Shown here: in pieces, positions 45,563 to 55,118 of the stretch
Numbering within the stretch: position 1 is the first letter of the stretch
Layout of the letters: the number at the start of each line of letters is the position of its first letter
Assembly (NCBI GenBank): GCA_029204225.1
Contig: CM055108.1
Span: 10,138,293 to 10,202,292, forward strand
DNA length: 64,000 nt
Direction: 5' to 3'
From: Diphasiastrum complanatum
Taxonomy: Eukaryota > Streptophyta > Lycopodiopsida > Lycopodiales > Lycopodiaceae
Notes under the pieces: generated by a model
The model's database searches: none
What the model saw: only the letters and a program-made list of their open reading frames with translations
Told to the model about the DNA's origin: nothing
Made by a program: the position numbers and the translations under genes

Positions 45563-48500
45563 GCGCGCGCGCGTGCCCGTCCTCTCTCCTTTATGCCTCC
45601 CAAGAAGTTTGGGGGGGCAGCGCTGGCTGCCCCACCCTCTTCCCGCAATGCTACATCTCCCCCATATTGCTGTCCCAGCTGGGACAGCACCTCCCTCCAT
45701 CGCTGTCCCAACAGTTGGGACAGCAATGGAGGTTACTTCCATCGCTGCCCCTGCTGGGACAGCGATGGCTCAATCAACCCTCGCTTTCCCTGCTGGGACA
45801 GCGATGGGATCTTGTAATGCTACTACATCTTTAGAAGGGGGGGGGGGGGGGAAGTCTTACCTACGTCAGTTCCTACTCTACCCCTCACTCAGATTTCTTG
45901 AATCGGCTGGCTGTCGACAGCAGATTATACCCCTTTCAAATTCGTTGAAGGCATGTTTGCCTATGAAATTAGCTTTATTTGGCAAGAACTTGTTGGACTA
46001 AAAGGCAGGATGAGCCAGCTTGAAATCGAGAATGGCAAACTTCGTAGCGATCTCATTGGTTTTCAAGAAATGGTGGAGCAGCTTGAACAAGAGAATGCGC
46101 AACTCAAACCTCAAAATAATGTTTTGGAGGATACTTCGAACAAAATATCCAGCCTTGAAAAACAAGTGGAAGAAACGACGACATGGGCAGCGCTTCTCTG
46201 TCTTTTTTGAGCAAGAAAGAAGAGCTAAAAAACCCTCAATATCCGAGTTAGAGGGATTCCCGACGGGGATAAGCCCATTGAGGAGGCAAAAGAGTTGCTT
46301 TTAACTAAGCTTGCACACAACACGGATGGTTTTGATACAGCTTGGAGAAGTAAGTTGGACACTAATGTCTTGTTTATCAAGTTTCGCTCTATGGACTACC
46401 ACAATGCAGCTTTACAACCAGAGCCAAATTAAAAGGCACCTCTATTTTTATGGATGATCACCTTACTTACACACACGCAATGGCAAGCCAGGAAACACAT
46501 TATTCAAGATGCAAATGCAAGAAATCAGCGGGTGGTTTTCATTGAAGGCAAGCCAAATTTTTTTGATAAGATTTTACAATAGGGATTCGGGGCTCTCGGG
46601 CAAAGGAGCAGCCCGAGTTCCCCTAAGTCTTTACGTATTGATTTTTGGAATTGTAATGGCATACTATCATCTTCTTCGGCAGGTGATTTCCATGCTTTTA
46701 TGCTGTCCTTTGTCCCCTACTCTCTTTGCTCTATACATTGACGATCTTGAGCGGATTATTAGGGAAGAGGGTGGAGATGGCTGTCCATTAGCAGATATGT
46801 TATCCCTATTTTACTATATGTGGATGACGTGATACTACTATCAAGATCAGCATCTGGTTTGCTTTCTTGCATATTAAACCTCTTCAATAATTTTTGTGCA
46901 TACTTTGCCTGAGAGATAAAAAGGCAACGCTTCCCTTTCCAAACCTCAACTCCTAGGCAATAGTGTAGCAAACCCAACTGTTCTTTTTGGAATATATATT
47001 GATGAGCTAGAGAGAGTCATTTCACAATGCGGTGGTTCCGGTTGCAGACTTGGTGACATTCTGATGGTTACAGTGGCAGTTGGATTTTTTGCATGATTTT
47101 TGTACCAGATGGATCCTGGGGGCGAATATTGGGAAGCCCAAGGTAATGATCTTCAACACTTCTCGAGCCTTCATGCAGAGACAGGAGCTCACTTTTGATG
47201 GACAGATCCTAGAGGTGGTTTTGTCATACACATATTTGGGGATACTTTTCTTTGGCCTTAACTTCAGTATGCGATAGGCAACTACCACTCGACTTGGGAA
47301 GAGACATGCCTCCCTTGTTCAGCTTGAGCGGTTTTGTTTTTAGAAGTCCATTCGGGATGCTTGGAGTAAGTGTCGACTCTTTGATACCATTGTAATTTGT
47401 CACCCCCATAGGTTTATATGGAGCAGAGGCATCGTGTACTGTTCTTTCTTCATCACACTGGGCCAGTATATCGAGATTACAGACCACCATGCTAGCTCGT
47501 ATGATTTTGAGCGAAGCCCTCTGTCCCGCACGAGATCCTCCTTGCCGAGTTTGTTGTTCCACCCATACAGATAGATGCAGCTTTGCAGTTTATTACATAT
47601 ATTTAGAGAGTCCAGGCGCTTCCAGATGCAGATAGGAGATATACGCAGATAGCACTTACTTCATCACTTTGTCTTCATGATCAGGGCTACAGATTGTCAT
47701 GGTTCTCTTAGGTATTCCAGTTCTCATTGAGTCCTTTGGTATTTCCATTACAAAGCTTCCCTTGGGTACTCATCAGTATATCGGACGCTTTTTATATCGA
47801 GCATATCTTGATCATACTTGGAGTCGACAACTAGGAGTTAAGCCTGACTTCTTATACTTACAAGTGTCTCCTTAGGAGATGCTTGGCATTGTTCTTCTGG
47901 AGGAGGCCACTTATACCAGTCTTATGCTGGTTGTATGATGCCCTTGTAGGAGATTACTCTTTGTCAACAGCTGAATAGAAATGTTTTCAAGTTATTGTGC
48001 AATGCCCACTACTTGCTCGAAAGGTTAGTGACTTGTCTTCCTTGGACTTTGTTGTTGAGCAACTTTAGCAGTTTGTACATCTGCTTAGGTTCGAATATCT
48101 GCTAGAGAGAAATTAGTTCGGCTAGTTCTGTGACATGCTGCTGTAAATGAGCATCAAAGATCCAGAATCTTAGGAAAGGTTAAATCATATGTTTCATTTT
48201 CTTCAGCGAGACAGCAATCAAGTTCTAGTTATGCAATGTCTAATTTTGATGATTGTAATGTTGAAAGACAAGTTATTTCTGTGGGACATACTCAATCTAC
48301 AGAAATTTCTTCAATTTTTGAGAGTAGGATCGACCAGATTTTGACAAGATTTTGACTGGAGTACTACATCCATGTCTCGTGTTCCCCCTCATGTAGTTAG
48401 ATATTCCTTCGTTGTCCTCTCATGTTCCTTCTTTCTCCATACATGTCACATCATGATCTGCTTACAGATCTTCCTTTTTTGTCCTCTAATACTTCTTTGT

Positions 48501-48851
48501 TTTCCACACAGCTGTTCGTTTGTTTATTCTACTTAGTTGCAATTGGAGTTTCAATTTTTCTGATCAAATCAATGGAGAATATCGACAATCTGAGATTCGA
48601 TCATGAAACGTGATAAAATCAAATCAATACTTGCTGAAAAGTGATATATGTTAGCTAAGATTGAAAAAGTTTAAGCATAGGCATGTTTTGAGGAATGCAG
48701 ATTGATTAGCTAAAAGTTAAAGTTTTACGAGATTATAACTAGAGCCATGTGCATGAGAGAGAGAGAGAGAGAGAGGACATCTGCTCTTGTTCTGTTGCTT
48801 GAAAATTTATTGTTACTTGTGTTATTGTTGTTAAATTAGAGAGAGAGAGAT

Positions 48852-48916
<65 letters not shown>

Positions 48917-49351
48917 CATCTGCTCTTGTTCTGTTGCTTGAAAATTTATTGTTACCTGTGTTATTGTTGTTAAATTTAAAATGGGATAATGGTGAACATT
49001 ATGTGCTGGTTTTGGGCATGCATGAATCTTATGAATCGTTGTTTGCAGGTTGTACAAAAGCTTGTTGATCGCGAGCTTGCACCCTGGGAAACCATCGCTA
49101 TTGGTGGAATATCTGGAGGCTTAGCAGCTGTGTGCACCACTCCGTTCGATGTTTTGAAGACCCGAACAATGACAGCAGGGCCAGGGATGCCCTTAACAAT
49201 GAGTGCAATTGCAATTCATATCATGCAAGAAGAGGGTGTTTTGGCTCTTTTTAAAGGTGCTCTACCTCGTTTCTTTTGGATTGCTCCACTTGGGGCTATG
49301 AATTTTGCAGGGTATGAGTTGGCAAAGAGAGCTATGGCAAAGGAGGACTAG
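32255..49351 (+). CDS. SAMTL: EF-hand/mitochondrial substrate carrier protein, SAMTL (At2g35800) type; 7 exons, 833 residues
   Basis: Join of 32255-33461, 34008-34425, 34706-34850, 41139-41254, 41413-41491, 41649-41882 and 49049-49351. All phases fit and the product (833 aa) is close to the Arabidopsis homologue in length. Residues 1-400 form a poorly conserved N-terminal region with three C-N-C motifs (158-160, 219-221, 260-262), ending 'LFSVQDFFKYTEAEG'. An EF-hand loop, D-R-D-K-D-G-Q-I-T-L-E-D, spans 411-422. Two degenerate EF-like segments follow. The carrier domain has three repeats marked PLDTVK (585-590), PCEVLK (674-679) and PFDVLKTR (765-772). Established: this family sits among S-adenosylmethionine-type carriers of organelle inner membranes. 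The actual substrate and organelle for this protein are inferred only. Introns 3 and 6 are 6.3 and 7.2 kb and transposon-filled. Confidence 0.95.
34008..34425 (+). CDS. SAMTL: carrier gene exon 2 (EF-hand)
   Basis: Acceptor TTACAG (34007), donor GTAAGA (34426). It encodes the split Gly403 then 'KKLFEELDRDKDGQITLEDL', 'GWSEFLSLMEQKEP' and 'RFLDADTEGIITYGQFRNFL', ending 'GDDP' plus two bases. Confidence 0.95.
34706..34850 (+). CDS. SAMTL: carrier gene exon 3 (first carrier helix)
   Basis: Acceptor TTGCAG (34705). It encodes 'MVWFEAATVVPMAPPVEIPA' and 'ALAGGLACALSTTLMYPLDTVK'-region residues ending Lys590. The donor reads AAG|GCATGT, a GC donor. A GT at 34844 would delete Val-Lys in frame instead. 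Confidence 0.9.
37560..37910 (+). pseudogene. Ty3/gypsy integrase remnant
   Basis: Broken plus-strand frames carry 'AECVKAGGLLHLLDNPTKWW' then 'DSILIDFVVG' and, one frame over, 'VDRLAKLVMFIPVKT'. These match the gypsy integrase N-terminal linker ('GLLQPLP-P-WxxISMDFV') and core ('IxVxVDRLTKxAHFIP'). A preceding C-x2-C trace ('CQWS') fits the zinc finger end. Confidence 0.65.
38164..39800 (-). pseudogene. Ty1/copia protease-integrase fragment, antisense in intron 3
   Basis: Minus-strand order: protease part at 39257-39685 ('YIKNVLYVPGIKKNLLSVST'). Then GAG-pre-integrase at 38895-39374 ('ELWHARFGHLNFASL', 'CEGCILGKFQRKPF'). Then the integrase core ('LVHSDVCGLM', 'FVTFIDDFSRFTW', 'LCTDRGG'). 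Then broken frames with 'PQQNGVAERKNRTLMEMARC' near 38780-38840. The gag, RT and RNase H parts are missing. A stop right after 'TDRGG' and other breaks show it is dead. Confidence 0.85.
40405..40440. repeat. imperfect GA-rich microsatellite
   Basis: GGGAGAGG and GAGAGAGA units in intron 3. Confidence 0.8.
40685..40830. repeat. palindrome-rich repeat related to the 19.2-kb MITE
   Basis: Contains GGAATGCATTCCAGAACACG, matching GGAATGCATTCTGGAACGCG in the MITE at 19178-19430, plus several CAGGAATGCA/TTCCTGGAAT half-palindromes and a poly-A run. No TIR or TSD was identified, so it may be a fragment. Confidence 0.45.
41139..41254 (+). CDS. SAMTL: carrier gene exon 4
   Basis: Acceptor ATCAG (41138), donor GTCAGC (41255). 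It encodes 'TRVQASTISFSGVLSKLPEV' then 'GVRGLYRGSIPAILGQFS', the matrix loop of carrier repeat 1, and ends in phase 2. Confidence 0.95.
41413..41491 (+). CDS. SAMTL: carrier gene exon 5
   Basis: Acceptor TTGTAG (41412), donor GTGGGT (41492). It encodes 'HGLRTGIFEASKLLLINMVP' and 'TVSELQ', ending in phase 0. Confidence 0.95.
41649..41882 (+). CDS. SAMTL: carrier gene exon 6 (carrier repeat 2)
   Basis: Acceptor ATGCAG (41648), donor GTATCT (41883). It encodes 'VQSIASFCSTVLGTAIRIPC' then 'EVLKQRLQAG', 'GFFRGTGVTLCREVPFYVAG' and 'YEEAKK'. Confidence 0.95.
42893..42933. repeat. (CT)n microsatellite
   Basis: About 20 CT units. It is followed at 42935-43080 by two diverged copies of a unit with CCAGCG(C/G)TCCTCC and TCGCTGATGGC. 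Confidence 0.9.
43472..43501. repeat. (CT)n microsatellite
   Basis: About 14 CT units, with a further short CT-rich stretch at 43730-43770. Confidence 0.9.
43974..44310. repeat. CCATCGCTG motif cluster
   Basis: CCATCGCTG or CCATCGCTA recurs at least six times, the last three as CCATCGCTGCCAGA spaced about 30 bp apart. The same nonamer returns at about 45697 and 45739 next to the GGGACAGC palindromes. Confidence 0.7.
44408..44723. mobile_element. hAT-like MITE with GAACCGT/ACGGTTC array (300 bp)
   Basis: The near-perfect direct repeat CATACAAT/CATACAAA (44408-44415, 44716-44723) looks like an 8-bp target duplication. The ends of 44416-44715 are imperfect inverted repeats: CCATAGAATTCGTG against TCATAGAACCCACG when the right end is reversed. 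The interior has about a dozen GAACCGT/ACGGTTC units, an AATTAATT core, and a perfect 36-bp palindrome at 44625-44660. There is no coding capacity. It sits in carrier intron 6. Confidence 0.6.
45512..45574. repeat. (CT)n followed by (GC)n microsatellite
   Basis: About 24 CT units run into GCGCGCGCGCGCGTG. Alternating purine-pyrimidine GC is the kind of sequence that can adopt Z-DNA. Confidence 0.9.
45669..45815. repeat. array of GGGACAGC inverted repeats
   Basis: A perfect 20-bp palindrome lies at 45669-45688 (GCTGTCCCAG and its complement). An 11-bp stem with a one-base loop lies at 45702-45724 (GCTGTCCCAAC/GTTGGGACAGC). Two half-decayed versions follow at about 45742-45765 and 45785-45807. 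Confidence 0.85.
45837..45851. repeat. poly-G tract (15 bp)
   Basis: Uninterrupted G run in intron 6. Confidence 0.9.
45950..46840 (+). pseudogene. LINE: ORF1 (coiled coil plus RRM-like) and internally deleted ORF2
   Basis: The plus frame at 45953-46210 is a heptad-rich coiled coil ('LKGRMSQLEIENGKLRSDL', 'MVEQLEQENAQLKPQN', 'NKISSLEKQVEE'). After a frame change, 46220-46550 reads 'NLRIRGIPDGDKPIEEAKEL', 'VLFIKFRSMDYHNAAL' and 'ARNQRVVFIEGKPNFF', an L1-ORF1-type RRM-like domain. At 46625-46690 'SLRIDFWNCNGI' looks like the start of the ORF2 APE endonuclease. It then jumps directly to the RT motif 'CPLSPTLFALYIDDLE' at about 46703, so about 400 codons of endonuclease and RT are missing. Stops throughout. 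Confidence 0.7.
46850..46977 (-). pseudogene. Ty1/copia RT scrap between LINE pieces
   Basis: Minus-strand 'GLLHYCLGVEVWKGKRCLFI' then 'SQAKYAQKLLKRFNMQESKP' is the copia RT segment after YVDD. It separates two LINE pieces. Confidence 0.8.
46978..48150 (+). pseudogene. LINE reverse-transcriptase fragment (second piece)
   Basis: Starts 'NPTVLFGIYIDELERVISQC' and 'GGSGCRLGDI', a second diverged copy of the RT segment seen at 46703-46790. It continues in another frame with 'KPKVMIFNTSRAFMQRQELT' and 'EVVLSYTYLGILF' at about 47130-47250, the RT thumb region of plant LINEs. Further downstream only broken frames are left. Confidence 0.7.
48757..48980. repeat. duplicated (GA)n plus 65-bp unit next to exon 7
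   Basis: A (GA)n tract followed by 'CATCTGCTCTTGTTCTGTTG' and about 45 more bases occurs twice in tandem. The first has about 9 GA units, the second has about 35 units (48840-48914). It ends about 70 bp before the exon 7 acceptor. Confidence 0.9.
49049..49351 (+). CDS. SAMTL: carrier gene exon 7 (carrier repeat 3)
   Basis: Acceptor TTGCAG (49048). It encodes 'VVQKLVDRELAPWETIAIGG', 'TTPFDVLKTRTMTAG', 'LALFKGALPRFFWIAPLGAM' and 'NFAGYELAKRAMAKED', then TAG. Confidence 0.96.
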   Translation, partial: VVQKLVDRELAPWETIAIGGISGGLAAVCTTPFDVLKTRTMTAGPGMPLTMSAIAIHIMQEEGVLALFKGALPRFFWIAPLGAMNFAGYELAKRAMAKED

Positions 49352-50838
49352 ATGGTGACATGCTGATGGCTATCGAGATTAGTCCTTGAAGGTCAATGCC
49401 TCCAACTTTGAGTAACATATGCTTAGCACTTGCAAACGCTTAGCTCATGCTAAAGAGATTTATCCCACGTATGCTTGACACTAGCAAAGTTAAGCTCATA
49501 CTAACGCTGACATACTCTCTAACAAGAAGAATCCAAAAAGTTCCCAACTGCTATAGGTTGTCTTGACACTTTTCAGTGTTGGCTGACTATTGGAACTTTA
49601 CGTTCTGGTGCATTTTGGAAAGTGGAGAGTCAAAAGTATATTTAAAGCACAGTTTATGTCACCTATGCTATCAGTGATTTCCCAGAAGCCTTGTTCTCTT
49701 GGTACAGGCTTCTTGCAGTCGAAGTGTACTGCTAGATTCATTGATGCTTTGAAAAGAAGATATAGTTTTATGAAGCTTTTTATTTCAAAATGGTGAGAAT
49801 ATTGCTATCTAAACCTCAGAGGATTTTGTTGTCAAGGTTTTTAGGATATAGAAAAGTTGCAGGATGAGCCAACGGGCATTCACACTAATAGGAGCCTGTC
49901 TTTCGAAACCTCTGCTCAGTGTTGGTGACCTTCCTTGTGACTATCAAGTATGAAGTTCTGATAACTAGAAGATGATGCAACAGCAGGCTTTCCTTACACC
50001 TACAATCTTGCAATAAAGTTGCACTGTTGAGAGCTTTGCTGTTAAGAATTTCGATGCAGATTTGATGGGATTAGTCATCATGGTGGACCTAAGTTTCCTC
50101 CATTCTATATGGTTGCTTGCTTTGTACACTCATTCTCAATATTACATCAATATACAGATTTTTCTTACCAGCTTTTGTAAAAGTTACACCAAACTACTGC
50201 AGTCCTCTAGGTTTTGAACTACTACCATTGGGTGCAGATAAATGTTTGATCTGAACACACCAGTAAGTAGAAGCATACTGATAAAAAATTCTCGATCTGC
50301 TATTATCACAGTAGCATTTTGCTGATCCTTAAAAAATAGAGGTTTCTAATCAATGAAGGTTTGAAAGACTCCTAAGATGGGCAACAAGTAATGATGCGGA
50401 AACCCTTGCAAAGAGTGTCTTGCTCTTCCAAAAAAGTCCACTTGACTAAATACTTCTTTGAATGTTTTGTTTTTCCATGTCATCATGAGATGGCCTGCCA
50501 CTGTTTTGTCATAGGTCAATGGCGAAATGATTCAGATATCTGCATTGGAATTCTAGGATATATTGTTAAAGCAGAGGGGTGCTAGTGGTAGATCATTTTT
50601 CTATTTCACTCCTAATGTTATAATTATTCACGAGTATCCTTGGGCATCTAGTTTAAACTTTAAAGATAAGTCATCCCTATTTGTTCTTATAATCTCATGA
50701 TCTTATGTGAAGATTTGTGGGCAAACATGAAACATCTCCTCATTGATATTGACACATGGTTTATTTTGAAGGTACCCTTGATTTGGAAAATAAAAGGAAA
50801 TTGACATTGAGTTTCAGATTTCAGCTTTGGTGTTGCAT
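49352..50838. other. 3' UTR of carrier gene and intergenic sequence
   Basis: No coding signal recognised. The 3' UTR end is not defined. Confidence 0.4.
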
Positions 50839-50937
50839 TCCGCTAGCCTCTACAGCACATCTTAGCCCATTTCCTATGAAACATCTTCTGCTAGCCTCTA
50901 CAGCACATCTTTAGCCCATTTCATATGAAACATCACT
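50839..50937. repeat. tandem duplication (about 49-bp unit, two copies)
   Basis: GCTAGCCTCTACAGCACATC followed by (T)TTAGCCCATTTC and ATATGAAACATC is repeated back to back. Confidence 0.9.
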
Positions 50938-51479
50938 ATCTTTCTTCAAATTTGTTTTACTCTCTAAGTAGTAAATCAGATATTACATCCATGTTCATGT
51001 AATTGGACCATATTTGACTTTTTTTTTGATTGGTCATTAATATGACATATAGGAGTTGATTACCTTTTGTTAGATTCTTAGTTACTGCATCTAGGTTTTC
51101 GTTTTCATATCCATTAAAAATATCATGCTAGTAGATCTAATTTTTATAAGGTGTTTGTAATCACTTGGATAATTGCCTGACATGATTGCTCATTACTCAC
51201 ATGCTCGTCCCTTTGGCGTTGTCTTGCAAAAAGCAAGACTTTGCACGGAATGCACAATGTTAGCCTAGGATTCTCCAACAAGGCTCCAACAAGGCTACGT
51301 TGATATAGCTTTGTTAATGTATGTAACAATTATGGATTGATTTTTGTTCACCCTAGTTCTTGGCATGTCTTGGCATGCTGTCATATAACCATTGGAATCA
51401 TGTTTGAAAAGCTTTTATTATTGTAAAGTCTCTCAATATCACTTAACTCTATTTAAAAAAATTGAGCTTAAAGCGGGGT
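50938..51479. other. unassigned intergenic sequence
   Basis: Nothing recognised. Confidence 0.4.
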
Positions 51480-52560
51480 CCACCTATTTATTAAGATTGA
51501 TGGATATTTTTTGTCCTTATGAAGCTTCACAAATATTAATCTAGTGCCGATCCTAAGGTTTGTCCATGGGAATGAGCCCTCTGCTTTTAAGATGAGATAT
51601 ATTATTCACCATTGTCGACCTTCAGTACTTTGATTGGTTCACTAGTCTCTTTCTCTTCTCGCTCTTTGAATTTCTAAAGAGGTTAAATCTCTCTGATCTA
51701 TGCTTAATAAATATATAGCTATTCTTCTAGAGTATTTATCAACAAAAATAATAAAAAATATCAATGAGTTTTTATTGAGCCACATATGTACACATGTATG
51801 TATAATATCTAACATGTCTTTAGCTACATGCTAGTGACTTGGTCTAAATGTATTTCTAGTATGTTTTTTGATAACGCAATTTTGGTAGATAGGAAGTTTG
51901 ACTTTCCTATTTGGATAGTCGAGATCAAGTACAATAGATTGCTTAGACATGTTCGATACATATGCATTATTCAAGTGACCAAGTCTATAATGCCAAAGCA
52001 ATCTTTTATTGATGTGAATAGAAGTATTCAAATCTTGAGTAGAGTAACAATGACTATGTTTGTACAATTTTTCATGTCTCTTTCGAAGTGCAAGAATCTT
52101 GTTTGTCCTATTGACAACTCTGCACTAATCATATTTAAATGCTACTTTATGTCTTGACAGTAATTTTGCTAATAGATAGCATATTCATAGACAGATGAGA
52201 TACATAAAGGACTTTAGAGAGTAGCTTGAATTGATCATTCTGAATGCTTAATCTTATAATGCCTTCACCTTCAATAGTGTAAGACGTATAGGACGATTCG
52301 ACTAGTCATGTGTTGAGTAGCTCTGAAATCAAGAAACCAGGAGTTGTCGTGTAATGCTTTATGATGGTTGATGATAAATGCATCTTAATCCACTTCTTAA
52401 CTAGGGGCATGAGATGTTTCTACAACTGCATTCACTTGGTGATTCGATTGCTTCATGTTATTGTTCTTGGCATTCAGTATCCTGCAATCTTGAATCTCGT
52501 GGTTGGAGCACTTGCAGTACTTGTAGAACATCTTCTTCTTTGTCTGTGGATTTGATGATT
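51480..52560 (-). pseudogene. Ty1/copia gag-protease-integrase remnant
   Basis: Broken minus-strand frames in copia order. A CCHC knuckle trace ('CKYC'-like 'YKYCKCSNHEIQDC') lies near 52500-52550. Protease C-part traces ('VLYVSHLSMNMLSIS') lie near 52170-52220. GAG-pre-integrase follows at 51831-52067 ('LLWHYRLGHLNNAYVSNMSK', 'CVIKKHTRNTFRPSH'). Then come integrase traces ('FIIFVDKYSR') near 51740. Heavily mutated. Confidence 0.75.
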
Positions 52561-52997
52561 GCTCTTGATTCTATCTCGGCTTTTGATTCGGCTTAAATGA
52601 TTTGCATGTGCTATGCCTACTGAAATAGGATGGCGAGTCAAACAATGTTTGTACTTGATTCTGACTTCAAAGTCGTCAAAATCGATAAGGTCAATTACAT
52701 AGACAAATACAAAGTCTAAAGACTCTTAGTTGCAGAACCAATAGACATATCAGACAATGCTATATGAGAGCAATATCAAATTCGACAATAAATCAGAGTA
52801 GCATGTAACATTCATACTGACATAATTTTGAATGAATGGGCCAATCATATCGTAGCCCTTCATTTAACACTTACCAACCAAATGTGAAATGGGGGTGGTC
52901 AATTGCTCGTCAACTCACTTGCCAAGATTTAAAACTGGGTGGCTAGTGAAAGGGCCAAGCAAAGGGACTTGCCAGTAGTCTGAAACCATCCTTAGAC
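52561..52997. other. unassigned sequence
   Basis: Nothing recognised. Confidence 0.4.
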
Positions 52998-53745
52998 TCT
53001 AGTGTAAGAAGAAGATGACATTGAAGAGGTGTCAATTGTACATAGGAAATACTAGTGAATCCACACGTGTCATTTGGGGACTAGCTTACACTAAATGGAT
53101 AATAGTTCTCATAATGATAGCGAGACTATAAATCTTAACATGTATGACAATGATGACATTGAGGCTTGCAATAAAATTCTCAACAATGTGGCAAAGTTTT
53201 TTGTGCGCACACACCCTACTAATTTAAGACATTGATTTTATTGTTGACTTTTGCAAAAAGTTTATTGACCAACTCGAACACATAGTATTGACTTTTATAA
53301 AGCAATATAATAAAGTGTTTGCAAAGAAATTAGTAACCAATTATTTGAAAAACAATATAATAATTTTTTTGTCAATATCTGCTTTGAAATTCATTAGGGA
53401 CGTTGGAACATGTTAATGTCTACAAGATTACATGTTACTGTCTACAAGAGCTGTACAGATTACAGACGTTGGAACACTCATGTTGCTTGGTCAATATGTT
53501 TTTGTCAATATTTGCTTAATTATGGACGTTGGAACATGTTACCGTCTACAAGAGCTGTACAGATTACAAATCTTACTTCATGACTTCATGCATGCTTTGC
53601 TGCATGGAAATTGTAGTTTTGGATAACGTCGAATGCATATGCTACAGCCCATACAACATGGGCTACTGAGTCAGATTCTGGGTTCCCATTCAAAGTACTC
53701 CCAATATTGCGTGGAACTGAACCTCAAATTTTTGCTTATAAAGCT
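52998..53745 (+). repeat. orphan duplicate of the dirigent gene 5' flank
   Basis: Colinear with 62755-63316. Shared blocks include AAGAAGAAGATGACATTGAA, AAATGGATAAT, GCTTTGCTGCATGGAAATTG followed by TAGTTTTGGATAACGTCG, CCATTCAAAGT, ATTGCGTG and TTTTTGCTTATAAA. The TATA box is at 53737-53743. The copy also has an internal duplication (GGACGTTGGAACATGTTA and GCTGTACAGATTACA, each twice, 53395-53575) and a CACGTG box at 53064-53069. No dirigent coding sequence follows it. Confidence 0.85.
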
Positions 53746-54850
53746 CACCCATATACAAAATATAGTCTGCTAAACAAATTTTATAATCCATTCCGGACAT
53801 GCTCAATATCTTGTATACTTCTTTTTGTGATCCAGTTGTCACATTTTATTTGGAAAATATTCTTTGCAATAAATTGGTAAAAATTCTCTTAAAAAAAAAT
53901 ACAAACCTGTAACTAAGTTATAAAATAATAATCCATATTAAGATGTTATGTTGTACATTAGGTACCTGAACAACGATGAAAAGCTCTGGTCACACACTCC
54001 ATTTGTATGTTGCTAGAAGATTAGAATAATCATCAATGTAGTTATTTGCAAAATGTATGCTCTTTAATACAAAGGGGTAAATTTAGCCTTTTTTGTGTAG
54101 TAATATTTCATCCTCATCCAAATGGAACTCAATGTCTTGCCTACACCTTTAAAAGAATAAAATGAAGTGATAAGTGAAAAGCACAAAGATTAAAAAAAAA
54201 GAATTGTTCAAAAGCAAATCTCAACAGTGACTCTCATTTTTATGTCCAAACTTCTACAAATGATTTTCAACAATGTGTCTCTCACGCATCTTTTGCCCAT
54301 CACATTCAATGCATGTGTACCATCTTTTTCCCATCACATTCAATTCATATGTACCATAACTTCTGGTTTATCTACAAAATAAAAAGTCTAAGTATAGGTC
54401 ATCTAAATCAAGTACTTGTTATTTTAGCCTTGAACCTCAACCAACATATTGTTTGCTAGTGTGAATGCACGTATATTGTTCACTAAATGGACTTGTGTGC
54501 CTTCATCACTAGATTCTAAATGCAATTTAGTGAATGTTTTGTGAATACAATCATTGTGTGAGGCATTGCATGTACATACATAAATAACGTAAGATTAGTG
54601 GATATGTTCAATGTGACAACAAATGCACCACATTGAGTTTATAATAGGTCTTTTTAAATATTATTTCATGTAGTCTCTTAAATGTCGATTCTCATTGTAT
54701 ATGTTTTCTTTGTGAGAAATTTCAACTAGTTTAGTCACGTTTAGTCATATTTTGGTTAATTGTCAATATTAGGCCGAAATGCATTTTAGACTTAGAGATA
54801 AACTTTAGTTATTTTAGTCTAATTTCATTTGAATTACCACTTTTGGAAAG
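53746..54850. other. unassigned AT-rich sequence after orphan flank
   Basis: Searched for a dirigent coding remnant and found none. Confidence 0.4.
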
Positions 54851-54980
54851 TGTGGAAAAGTTAGGAGGTCAACTTTGGACACATTCAAATTTGAATGGTA
54901 GATGCATTGAATCTAGTCATATTGTTGATAGGGTTTTTGATATGGAGGGAAACCAAGATCATAATGAGACATGGATCTGC

Positions 54981-54988
54981 TATAAAAG
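54981..54988 (+). promoter_or_regulatory. LTR TATA box
   Basis: TATAAAAG lies 30 bp before the (TC)n tract at 55018, so the predicted start site falls at the tract's first units. Confidence 0.6.
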
Positions 54989-55012
54989 GATGTAAACTCA
55001 TGGGAAGAGATG

Positions 55013-55118
<106 letters not shown>

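Larger units (their letters stand above)
41883..49048 (+). other. SAMTL: carrier gene intron 6 (7.2 kb)
   Basis: GT-AG intron in phase 0. It holds microsatellites, short-palindrome arrays, a hAT-like MITE, a broken LINE and a copia scrap. 41883-42890, 44724-45480 and 48150-48750 show nothing recognisable. Confidence 0.9.
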
